From Bacteroidales bacterium UBA5342 (GTDB lineage Bacteria > Bacteroidota > Bacteroidia > Bacteroidales > UBA5342): a stretch of 5,576 nucleotides of DNA. The notes beneath the pieces were generated by a model. It worked only from the letters and a program-made list of their open reading frames with translations, made no database searches and had not been told where the DNA came from. Of this stretch, positions 1 through 5,337 are shown one piece after another. The position numbers and the translations under genes are program-made. The first letter of the stretch is position 1. Each line of letters begins with the position of its first letter. Location: the NCBI GenBank assembly GCA_002408065.1, contig DHQI01000115.1, positions 98,109-103,684 on the forward strand, written 5' to 3'.

Positions 1-1928
1 GCACGGTTGGCATCATCATGCTCAAGGAAAGGAATAAGTGATGCTGCAATAGAAGCAATTTGGTTTGGTGCCACATCCATCAAGTGTATCTCTTCAGGAG
101 TAGGTACGGGGAAGTCACCATCCAAACGTGCTTTTACACGGTCATTTACAAATCTACCTTCTTCATCAAGAGGGGCATTGGCTTGTGCTATGATGAGGTC
201 TTCCTCTTCTTCAGCACTGAAATATTTGTGGCCTGTGCTTGATATATCCACTTTACCGTCTTTAGCTGCACGGTAAGGGGTTTCGATGAAGCCTAAGCTT
301 GAAATTTTTGCATATACACAAAGGGAAGAAATCAAACCAATGTTTGGTCCCTCTGGTGTTTCAATAGGACAAAGACGACCATAGTGAGTAAAGTGAACGT
401 CACGTACCTCGAAACCGGCACGCTCACGCGAAAGACCACCAGGACCAAGAGCTGAAAGACGACGCTTGTGCGTAATCTCTGCCAATGGGTTGGTTTGATC
501 CATAAACTGTGAAAGGGCGTTAGTTCCGAAGAAAGAGTTGATCACCGCAGACACGGTCTTTGAGTTAATCAAATCTACAGGAGTAAAAACCTCGTTGTCA
601 CGTACATTCATACGTTCACGTATAGTACGGGCCATACGTGTAAAACCGATAGAGAATTGGTTGTACAACTGCTCTCCAACGGTACGTACACGACGGTTAC
701 TCAAGTGGTCAATATCATCAATATCCGCTTTAGAGTTGATCAGTTCGATCAGGTAACGGATAATTTCGATAATATCTTCTTTGGTTAATACTTTAGTATC
801 AGCAGGAATGTCAAGGTTCAATTTCTTGTTGATACGGAAACGCCCTACATCCCCCAAATCGTAACGTTTGTCAGAGAAGAACAAGTTGTCCATTACCTCA
901 CGTGCTGTCGATTCATCTGCAGGATCAGCATTACGTAACTGGCGGTAAATGTAAACCACAGCCTCTTTCTCAGAGTTACAAGGGTCTTTTTGTAGGGTGT
1001 TATATATAATAGAGAAGTCAGTGGTCAACTCATCTTCTTTGTGCAGAAGGATGGTTTTGGCCCCTGATTCTAAAATCTCTTCAGCATTGTCTGCAGTGAT
1101 AACGGTTTCACGCTCCAAAACAATTTCGTTACGCTCAATAGAGATCACTTCACCCGTATCTTCATCTACAAAATCCTCGGTCCAGGCTTTCAGTACACGT
1201 GCTGCCAGGCGGCGTCCGTGAGCTGCTTTTATGGCTGTTTTGTTAACCTTGATTTCGTCAGCCAGATTAAAAATCTCCAAAATGTCACGGTCGCTTTCGT
1301 AACCGATAGCACGAAGTAGGGTGGTGACAGGTAATTTCTTTTTACGGTCAATGTAAGCGTACATAACGCTGTTGATGTCCGTTGCAAATTCCATCCACGA
1401 ACCGCGGAAAGGAATGATACGTGCAGAATAAAGCTTGGTACCGTTGGCGTGCATACTGTGTGCAAAGAACACACCTGGCGATCGGTGAAGCTGTGAAACG
1501 ATAACACGCTCTGCGCCATTGATAACGAAAGTACCACGTGGCGTCATATATGGTATTTGTCCAAGATATACATCCTGAATCACGGTGTCAAAATCTTCGT
1601 GTTCAGGGTCGGTACAGTAAAGCTTCAACTTAGCTTTAAGTGGTACATTGTAAGTCAGACCTCGTTCCAGGCACTCCTCGATAGAATAACGAGGTGGATC
1701 TACAAAGTAGTCTAGGAATTCCAGGACAAAGTTGTTTCTGGTATCGGTAATAGGAAAGTTTTCAGCAAATACCTTAAACAGACCTTCTGCGGTTCTGTTT
1801 TTATGAGTTGATTCTAACTGAAAAAATTCTTGAAATGATTGAAGCTGTACTTCCAAAAAATCAGGATAAGGAAGCTGATTTTTTATCGAAGCAAAACTAA
1901 CGCGTTGATTATTTGCTGTGGTAGACAT
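1..1928 (-). CDS. rpoB: RNA polymerase subunit beta, N-terminal half (3' end cut by window edge)
   Basis: RpoB is the second-largest subunit of RNA polymerase and forms one side of the active-site cleft. The frame stays open from the ATG at 1928 to the window edge, giving 642 complete residues (starting MSTTANNQRVSF) plus two bases, about half of a normal RpoB. Family landmarks are in order: YPDFLEVQLQSFQEFF near residues 21-36, MTPRGTFVINGAERVIVSQLHRSPG at about 128-152, the rifampicin region at 466-495, and PIETPEGPNIGLI at 521-533. In the rifampicin region D477, H487 and S492 match E. coli D516, H526 and S531, so the classic resistance positions are wild type. The start was chosen because family similarity begins within about ten residues and no nearby upstream ATG is in frame. 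No Shine-Dalgarno site is visible. A 218-nt gap with an attenuator-like hairpin precedes the gene. I read no frameshift. Confidence 0.98.
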   Translation of the reverse strand, partial: MSTTANNQRVSFASIKNQLPYPDFLEVQLQSFQEFFQLESTHKNRTAEGLFKVFAENFPITDTRNNFVLEFLDYFVDPPRYSIEECLERGLTYNVPLKAKLKLYCTDPEHEDFDTVIQDVYLGQIPYMTPRGTFVINGAERVIVSQLHRSPGVFFAHSMHANGTKLYSARIIPFRGSWMEFATDINSVMYAYIDRKKKLPVTTLLRAIGYESDRDILEIFNLADEIKVNKTAIKAAHGRRLAARVLKAWTEDFVDEDTGEVISIERNEIVLERETVITADNAEEILESGAKTILLHKEDELTTDFSIIYNTLQKDPCNSEKEAVVYIYRQLRNADPADESTAREVMDNLFFSDKRYDLGDVGRFRINKKLNLDIPADTKVLTKEDIIEIIRYLIELINSKADIDDIDHLSNRRVRTVGEQLYNQFSIGFTRMARTIRERMNVRDNEVFTPVDLINSKTVSAVINSFFGTNALSQFMDQTNPLAEITHKRRLSALGPGGLSRERAGFEVRDVHFTHYGRLCPIETPEGPNIGLISSLCVYAKISSLGFIETPYRAAKDGKVDISSTGHKYFSAEEEEDLIIAQANAPLDEEGRFVNDRVKARLDGDFPVPTPEEIHLMDVAPNQIASIAASLIPFLEHDDANR

Positions 1929-1976
1929 TTATGCTGAATTTTTTTTGTTAATGCCAAATGATGGCTTTCAGGTAAC

Positions 1977-1992
1977 GACTCCGTGTGGAGTC
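1977..1992 (-). other. Short hairpin in the rpoB leader
   Basis: GACTCC and GGAGTC form a perfect 6-bp stem around a 4-nt loop (ACAC in the minus-strand RNA), ending 48 bases before the rpoB ATG. It has no U-tract, so it is not a terminator. It may be a processing or translational control element of the rpoB mRNA, or a chance fold; one such hairpin in a leader of this size is not statistically striking. Confidence 0.35.
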
Positions 1993-2084
1993 TAAGTCTT
2001 TGTGGTAGTGTGAGTTATTTGCTTATTTTAGGGCTGTGAATACCACTATTTTAGCCACTAATGATAACTCATAATCTATATACC

Positions 2085-2123
2085 AAAAAAGGTTTAGCTT
2101 CCCCACGCAGGGGAAACTAAACC
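2085..2123 (-). terminator. Intrinsic terminator / attenuator between rplL and rpoB
   Basis: Read on the minus strand, GGTTTAGTTTCCCC, a TGCGT loop and GGGGAAGCTAAACC form a 14-pair stem that contains a single U-G wobble (2116 with 2098). Six T follow directly (2090-2085). The 5' arm begins 23 bases after the rplL stop codon. On the opposite strand the wobble becomes a C-A mismatch, so the element favours minus-strand transcripts. In E. coli a partially efficient terminator at the same place makes more ribosomal-protein mRNA than rpoBC mRNA. A comparable attenuator role here is an inference. No rpoB promoter is evident downstream, so full termination would be hard to reconcile with rpoB expression. 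Confidence 0.88.
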
Positions 2124-2127
2124 AAAA

Positions 2128-2140
2128 CCGTTCGAAACGG
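2128..2140 (-). other. Small hairpin directly after rplL
   Basis: The minus strand reads CCGTT-TCG-AACGG, a 5-bp stem with a 3-nt loop, followed by four T. An extra G-U pair (2141 with 2127) can close it. It starts 6 bases after the rplL stop and sits 4 bases before the larger terminator hairpin. It could protect the 3' end of the rplL mRNA or help pausing. Its stem is too short to be a convincing terminator alone, and the role is inference. Confidence 0.45.
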
Positions 2141-2146
2141 CAATGC

Positions 2147-2524
2147 TTATTTAAGCTCTACTTCAGCGCCAGCTTCTTCAAGCTGTTTTACAAGCGCTTC
2201 TGCTTCGTCTTTAGCGATACCTTCTTTGATTGCAGCTGGTGCGCTGTCAACCATTCCTTTAGCATCTTTAAGACCTGCTCCTGTTAGTTCTTTTACTAAC
2301 TTAACGACTGCAAGTTTGTTAGCGCCTGCTGCTTTAAGGATTACATCAAATTCTGTTTTTTCCTCAGCAGCACCTGCTTCACCACCGGCAGCAGGACCTG
2401 CTACTGCTACTGCAGCAGCTGCTGGCTCAATACCGTATTCTTCTTTAAGAATTTCTGCTAGCTCGTTTACGTCTTTTACTGTAAGGTTTACTAACTCTTC
2501 AGCTAATTTTTTCAAATCTGCCAT
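2147..2524 (-). CDS. rplL: 50S ribosomal protein L7/L12
   Basis: L7/L12 is the multi-copy stalk protein that recruits and activates the translational GTPases (EF-Tu, EF-G, IF2, RF3) on the 50S subunit. The 125-residue product has the usual length and three parts: an N-terminal dimerisation and L10-binding helical segment (about residues 1-31), an Ala/Gly/Pro-rich flexible hinge (about 34-53), and the C-terminal factor-binding domain (about 56-125). The last contains the conserved block KLAVVKLVKELTGAGLKDAK at about 70-89. The product is acidic, as expected. It lies 31 nt downstream of rplJ, whose product anchors L12 dimers. The start at 2524 fits the family's N-terminus and follows an exceptionally A-rich leader. 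An attenuator-like hairpin follows the stop. Confidence 0.98.
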   Translation of the reverse strand: MADLKKLAEELVNLTVKDVNELAEILKEEYGIEPAAAAVAVAGPAAGGEAGAAEEKTEFDVILKAAGANKLAVVKLVKELTGAGLKDAKGMVDSAPAAIKEGIAKDEAEALVKQLEEAGAEVELK

Positions 2525-2555
2525 TTTTGTATAATTTTATTTTGTTATTTTTTTA
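2525..2555 (-). promoter_or_regulatory. A-rich translation initiation region of rplL
   Basis: The 31-base gap between rplJ and rplL contains 23 A, 6 T, 2 C and no G on the coding strand, with A at positions -1 to -4 and -6. No Shine-Dalgarno sequence is possible. In Bacteroidota, unstructured A-rich leaders with A near -3 and -6 are known to favour strong initiation (work in Flavobacterium). That suits a gene whose product is needed in several copies per ribosome. The functional reading is inference. Confidence 0.55.
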
Positions 2556-3080
2556 TTAGTTGTTCTTTTCTCCAATAGCTTTTAACAAGCCGTGGATAGT
2601 ACCGCTTCCTGACTGTAATGCAGAAATAACGTTTTTAGCCGGTGATTGAAGTAATGTGATAACATCACCGATGAGTTCTTCTTTACTCTTGATAGAAGTT
2701 AAGAAGTCTAATTGCTCTGCACCTACATATACTGATTCTTCAACGTATGCCGATTTCAAAACAGGCTTTTCCCATTTTTTACCGTGTAACGATTTGATCA
2801 TTTTGGCTGGGGCATTACCGGTGTTACAAAACATAACTGCGGTGTTGCCTACCAATGTAGGATAAAGTTCAGAGTAATCTTCTTCAGCTTCTTCAAGAGC
2901 TCTTTTAAGTAATGTGTTTTTAACTACAACCAGTTTGATTTCATTCTTAAAACAATTACGGCGCAATTCACTACTCTCGACAGCATCTAATGCTTCGATA
3001 TTAGTGATATAAAAGTGGCTGTATTCTTGAATTAATTCTAAAACACTACTGATAATAGCGCTCTTTTCGTCCTTTAACAT
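2556..3080 (-). CDS. rplJ: 50S ribosomal protein L10
   Basis: L10 forms the base of the ribosomal stalk: its N-terminal domain binds 23S rRNA beside L11, and its C-terminal helix carries the L7/L12 dimers. The 174-residue product has typical length. The rRNA-binding domain contains the family block IKLVVVKNTLLKRAL (about residues 48-62) preceded by the LRRNCF motif (39-44). The C-terminal helix, about 146-174, includes NVISALQSGSGTIHGLLKAI, the L12-binding region in the form usual for Bacteroidota. The ATG at 3080 lies only 7 bases after the rplA stop and has no Shine-Dalgarno site, suggesting translational coupling to rplA. In E. coli the L10-L12 complex represses its own mRNA through a long leader between rplA and rplJ; no room for that exists here. 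Confidence 0.97.
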   Translation of the reverse strand: MLKDEKSAIISSVLELIQEYSHFYITNIEALDAVESSELRRNCFKNEIKLVVVKNTLLKRALEEAEEDYSELYPTLVGNTAVMFCNTGNAPAKMIKSLHGKKWEKPVLKSAYVEESVYVGAEQLDFLTSIKSKEELIGDVITLLQSPAKNVISALQSGSGTIHGLLKAIGEKNN

Positions 3081-3087
3081 TGCTGAT

Positions 3088-3783
3088 TTAGTTTGCTACA
3101 GACTTAACGTCTATTTTTACACTTGGACTCATTGTGGAAGAAAGATAAATGCTTTTCACATAAGTTCCTTTCAGTGCCTGAGGTTTAAGTTTGTTCACAG
3201 TATCGATAAACAATTGAGCATTGTCCAAAATCTTGTCAGCAGTAAATGAAACTTTACCGATTGAAGTGTGAATAATACCAAATTTGTCTACTTTAAAGTC
3301 GATCTTACCTTGTTTAACCTCTTTTACAGCTTGTGCAACGTCCATTGTTACAGTACCGCTTTTAGGGTTAGGCATCAGACCACGTGGTCCTAAGACACGA
3401 CCTAACTGTCCCACTTTTCCCATTACTGAAGGCATAGTGATGATAACATCTACATCAGTCCACCCTCCTTTGATTTTCTCTACATACTCGTCCAGTCCTA
3501 CAAAGTCAGCTCCGGCTTCTTTAGCCTCAGTTTCTTTGTCAGGAGTACAAAGTACAAGTACGCGGGTTTCTTTACCCGTTCCGTGAGGAAGAGAAACGAC
3601 TCCTCTCACCATTTCGTTCGCTTTACGAGGATCTACTCCAAGGCGAATATCTACATCAACAGAGGCATCAAACTTAGTAAAGGTAATTTCCTTAATAAGT
3701 TTTGAAGCTTCTTCTAATGAGTATTCCTTGTCCGCGTCAACCTTTTCTAAAGCGAGCTTCTGATTTTTTGTCAATTTTGCCAT
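3088..3783 (-). CDS. rplA: 50S ribosomal protein L1
   Basis: L1 is the protein of the mobile L1 stalk, which helps release deacylated tRNA from the E site; in many bacteria it also represses the rplK-rplA mRNA. The 231-residue product matches the family's usual length. The N-terminal part of domain I includes TKFDASVDVDIRLGVDPRKA (about 36-55), with the RNA-binding Phe at 38. The diagnostic block VGQLGRVLGPRGLMPNPKSG lies at about 124-143. C-terminal domain I residues such as GKIDFKVDKFGIIHTSIGK follow. It sits 23 nt after rplK and 7 nt before rplJ, as one transcription unit. The start at 3783 gives the usual MAKLTKNQK opening; A residues fill positions -1 to -4. Confidence 0.98.
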   Translation of the reverse strand: MAKLTKNQKLALEKVDADKEYSLEEASKLIKEITFTKFDASVDVDIRLGVDPRKANEMVRGVVSLPHGTGKETRVLVLCTPDKETEAKEAGADFVGLDEYVEKIKGGWTDVDVIITMPSVMGKVGQLGRVLGPRGLMPNPKSGTVTMDVAQAVKEVKQGKIDFKVDKFGIIHTSIGKVSFTADKILDNAQLFIDTVNKLKPQALKGTYVKSIYLSSTMSPSVKIDVKSVAN

Positions 3784-3806
3784 TTTTCAAAAACTTTTTC
3801 TAGTGA

Positions 3807-4244
3807 TTAACCCGGGAATTCTCCTTGAATTTTGATTCCCATACTACGCGCTGTACCTGCTACCATCTTCATGCCTGATTCTACTGTGAAACAGTTCAAA
3901 TCTTCCATCTTATCTTCAGCAATAGCTTTTACTTGATCCCAAGTAATAGTGGCTACTTTTGTGCGGTTTGATTCCGCAGAGCCGCTTTTAAGCTTTGCCG
4001 CCTCAAGCAACTGTACAGCAGCCGGAGGAGTCTTGATAATAAAGTCAAAAGATTTGTCGGAGTATACGGTAATCACGACAGGTAATACTTTACCCGCTTT
4101 GTCCTGTGTGCGTCCATTGAACTGCTTACAGAACTCCATGATGTTTACTCCTTTGGCACCAAGTGCAGGACCTACCGGTGGAGACGGATTAGCCGCACCA
4201 CCACGGATCTGTAACTTAATCAGTCCTTCTACTTCTTTAGCCAT
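3807..4244 (-). CDS. rplK: 50S ribosomal protein L11
   Basis: L11 binds the GTPase-associated centre of 23S rRNA and forms the base of the factor-binding stalk. It is also the contact for thiostrepton-type antibiotics and for stringent-response signalling by RelA. The 145-residue product has the normal length. The N-terminal domain has IRGGAANPSPPVGPALGAKG (about 13-32) with the drug-site prolines P22 and P23 intact. The inter-domain linker KTPPAA is at about 71-76. The C-terminal rRNA-binding domain ends with GTARSMGIKI, as is typical. The ATG at 4244 yields the standard MAKEVEG opening. It follows a 119-nt leader after nusG, where L1 feedback would be expected by analogy with E. coli, and is followed by rplA 23 nt later. 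Confidence 0.98.
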   Translation of the reverse strand: MAKEVEGLIKLQIRGGAANPSPPVGPALGAKGVNIMEFCKQFNGRTQDKAGKVLPVVITVYSDKSFDFIIKTPPAAVQLLEAAKLKSGSAESNRTKVATITWDQVKAIAEDKMEDLNCFTVESGMKMVAGTARSMGIKIQGEFPG

Positions 4245-4363
4245 GGTTCTTTTTGTTTATAAAATTGATTTGTAAAATTGTTGTTTGGGAATGGTGTTGT
4301 TGTCTGTTCTAGCTTAGCCGTCTCTAAATAAAATAACGTACTACCTTCGAAGGTCTAACTTGA
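4245..4363 (-). promoter_or_regulatory. rplK leader (nusG-rplK gap)
   Basis: This 119-base gap is the longest one between secE and rplL. Close to the nusG stop, a perfect 12-base palindrome, ACCTTCGAAGGT (4343-4354), can form a 4-bp hairpin with a UCGA loop. The 66 bases nearest rplK (4245-4310) have only 3 G on the coding strand and are probably unstructured. By analogy with E. coli, an L1 repressor site would be expected in this leader, but I could not draw a convincing L1-type fold. No T-tract terminator or clear Bacteroidota promoter (TTG with TAnnTTTG) is visible. Confidence 0.4.
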
Positions 4364-4915
4364 CTATTCCTTTTCAACGTCCATATAGCCAAGTTCAAGC
4401 GGAGTTTTACGTCCGAAGATCTTAACCATCACTTTTAGTTTCTTCTTCTCTTCGTTAACGTCCTCGATAACGCCATTGAAACCATTGAATGGTCCGTTAA
4501 TGACTTTAATCGTTTCGCCAACGATGAATGAAATGTCAAATTCTTCTTCGCTAAGGGTTAACTCATCCACTTTACCTAAGATGTGGTTTACTTCAGAAGT
4601 ACGCACAGGAATTGGGTTTCTTTGCTTATCTTGCAAAAAGCCAATAACGTTGGTCATTCCTTTCAGAATGTGAGGAACTTCACCAACAAGTGATGCTTCG
4701 ATGTATACATATCCGGGGTAGAGGACGCGTTCCTTAGCAATTTTTTTGCCATTTCGAACCTGAAAGACTTTCTCGGTTGGAACTAAAACCTGTGCAACAT
4801 TATCACCGACGGGACCGCCGATACTGATTTCGCGATCGATAGTTTCCTTCACCTTCTTCTCCTTGCCACCAATTGCACGAAGGACGTACCATCTCATTGC
4901 TTGATTCTCAGCCAT
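4364..4915 (-). CDS. nusG: Transcription termination/antitermination factor NusG
   Basis: NusG is the universal elongation factor that binds across the RNA polymerase cleft and, through its KOW domain, contacts Rho or ribosomal protein S10. The 183-residue product has family length. The NGN domain spans about residues 8-115, opening with MRWYVLRAIGGKEKKV and containing LYPGYVYIE (65-73). A short acidic linker (about 116-130) leads to the KOW domain at about 133-183, with VINGPFNGFNGVIEDVN. The assigned ATG at 4915 lies 11 bases after the secE stop. A second in-frame ATG at residue 7 (4897) would still keep the whole NGN domain, so the start is slightly uncertain. Neither has a Shine-Dalgarno site. 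secE-nusG pairing is nearly universal in bacteria. Confidence 0.97.
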   Translation of the reverse strand: MAENQAMRWYVLRAIGGKEKKVKETIDREISIGGPVGDNVAQVLVPTEKVFQVRNGKKIAKERVLYPGYVYIEASLVGEVPHILKGMTNVIGFLQDKQRNPIPVRTSEVNHILGKVDELTLSEEEFDISFIVGETIKVINGPFNGFNGVIEDVNEEKKKLKVMVKIFGRKTPLELGYMDVEKE

Positions 4916-4926
4916 GTTTTCAGATT

Positions 4927-5115
4927 TTAAAATAAACCGTAAATGAAATCCATCAAATTCTCGAAACTAATGTCCATGAGAGCTACTACTAGTGCTATTA
5001 TTACGGAAGCAATTAGAACAACTACAGCACTGTTCATCAACTCTGACCAGGTTGGCCAGCTCACCTTGTTGACGAGCTCGTCATAGGAAGCTTTTATATT
5101 GTTTATCAGATTCAT
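4927..5115 (-). CDS. secE: Protein translocase subunit SecE
   Basis: SecE is the essential clamp subunit of the SecYEG channel in the inner membrane. The 62-residue product is the short, single-span form usual outside Gammaproteobacteria. An amphipathic cytoplasmic helix with the conserved block YDELVNKVSWPTW (11-23) leads into one transmembrane segment at about 29-47, then a short tail. The ATG at 5115 was chosen because the only longer in-frame version, from 5208, would translate through the tRNA-Trp gene. The nearest purine-rich tract, AAAGGA (5131-5136), is 15 bases from the ATG, too far for a standard Shine-Dalgarno site. The 35-base gap after the tRNA means tRNA processing could create the 5' end of the secE mRNA. 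Confidence 0.95.
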   Translation of the reverse strand: MNLINNIKASYDELVNKVSWPTWSELMNSAVVVLIASVIIALVVALMDISFENLMDFIYGLF

Positions 5116-5150
5116 TTCAGCGTTCTTATATCCTTTAATATAGAAAGAAG

Positions 5151-5223
5151 CACGGGTTGAGAGACTCGAACTCCCGACACCTGGTTTTGGAGACCAGTGC
5201 TCTACCAACTGAGCTAAACCCGT
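5151..5223 (-). tRNA. tRNA-Trp (anticodon CCA)
   Basis: A complete 73-nt cloverleaf can be drawn on the minus strand. The acceptor stem ACGGGTT pairs fully with AACCCGT. The D arm is GCTC/GAGC with an 8-base loop, and the anticodon stem is CTGGT/ACCAG with loop CTCCAAA, giving anticodon CCA. The variable loop is GTGTC. The T arm is GGGAG/CTCTC, with one G-U pair, around TTCGAGT. The discriminator base is G and the first pair is A-U, as in bacterial tRNA-Trp. CCA is not encoded (CTT follows), so nucleotidyltransferase must add it. Its place between tuf and secE is typical of Bacteroidota. Confidence 0.98.
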
Positions 5224-5266
5224 GTATTGTTTTTCTTAATATGAAAAACTGTTGTTATTTCGGATT

Positions 5267-5300
5267 AAAAGTCCCAACAAAAAATGTTGCTGGGACTTTT
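5267..5300 (-). terminator. Intrinsic terminator after tuf
   Basis: A 14-pair stem is formed by AAAAGTCCCAGCAA and TTGTTGGGACTTTT (one G-U pair) around a six-base loop, CATTTT on the minus strand. The 3' arm itself ends in four T, the outer part of the stem being A-T pairs. It begins 31 bases after the tuf stop codon. The A/T flanks make it nearly symmetric, so it could work on either strand, but all genes here run on the minus strand. It separates tuf from tRNA-Trp-secE, unless read-through supplies the downstream genes. Confidence 0.88.
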
Positions 5301-5323
5301 AAATTGAAAAACGTTATGTCAAA

Positions 5324-5337
5324 GAGTAATATTACTC
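5324..5337. repeat. 14-bp perfect palindrome over the tuf stop codon
   Basis: GAGTAAT followed by ATTACTC makes a perfect palindrome that contains the TAA stop of tuf. In RNA it could form a 5-bp stem with an AUAU loop. A 14-bp palindrome is expected by chance about once in every three windows of this size, so function is not implied. Confidence 0.3.

Noticed and set aside
7..276. Plus-strand open frames opposite rpoB, rplA, rplK and nusG
   Set aside because: All are antisense shadows of strongly conserved genes, with no family similarity and no own initiation signal.
1229..1537. Open frame of 102 codons on the minus strand inside rpoB
   Set aside because: It lies in another frame of the well-conserved rpoB coding sequence and shows no recognisable domain.
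2053..2086. Possible Bacteroidota promoter for rpoB (TTTG at 2086-2083 with TATCATTA downstream)
   Set aside because: The -7 box matches TAnnTTTG only partly and the 17-base spacing is shorter than usual; the TTTG overlaps the terminator U-tract.
2226..2534. Plus-strand open frame of 102 codons opposite rplL
   Set aside because: The low-complexity Ala/Ser/Thr product is the antisense image of the L7/L12 hinge and helices; there is no independent evidence for a gene.
5116..5208. Longer version of secE starting at 5208 (31 extra residues)
   Set aside because: The extra codons read through most of the tRNA-Trp gene and give an unrelated sequence; SecE homology begins at the ATG at 5115.
5224..5245. 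TATTAA before tRNA-Trp as a -10 promoter element
   Set aside because: It does not match the Bacteroidota -7 consensus and has no upstream TTG at the right distance; AT-rich sequence makes such matches common.
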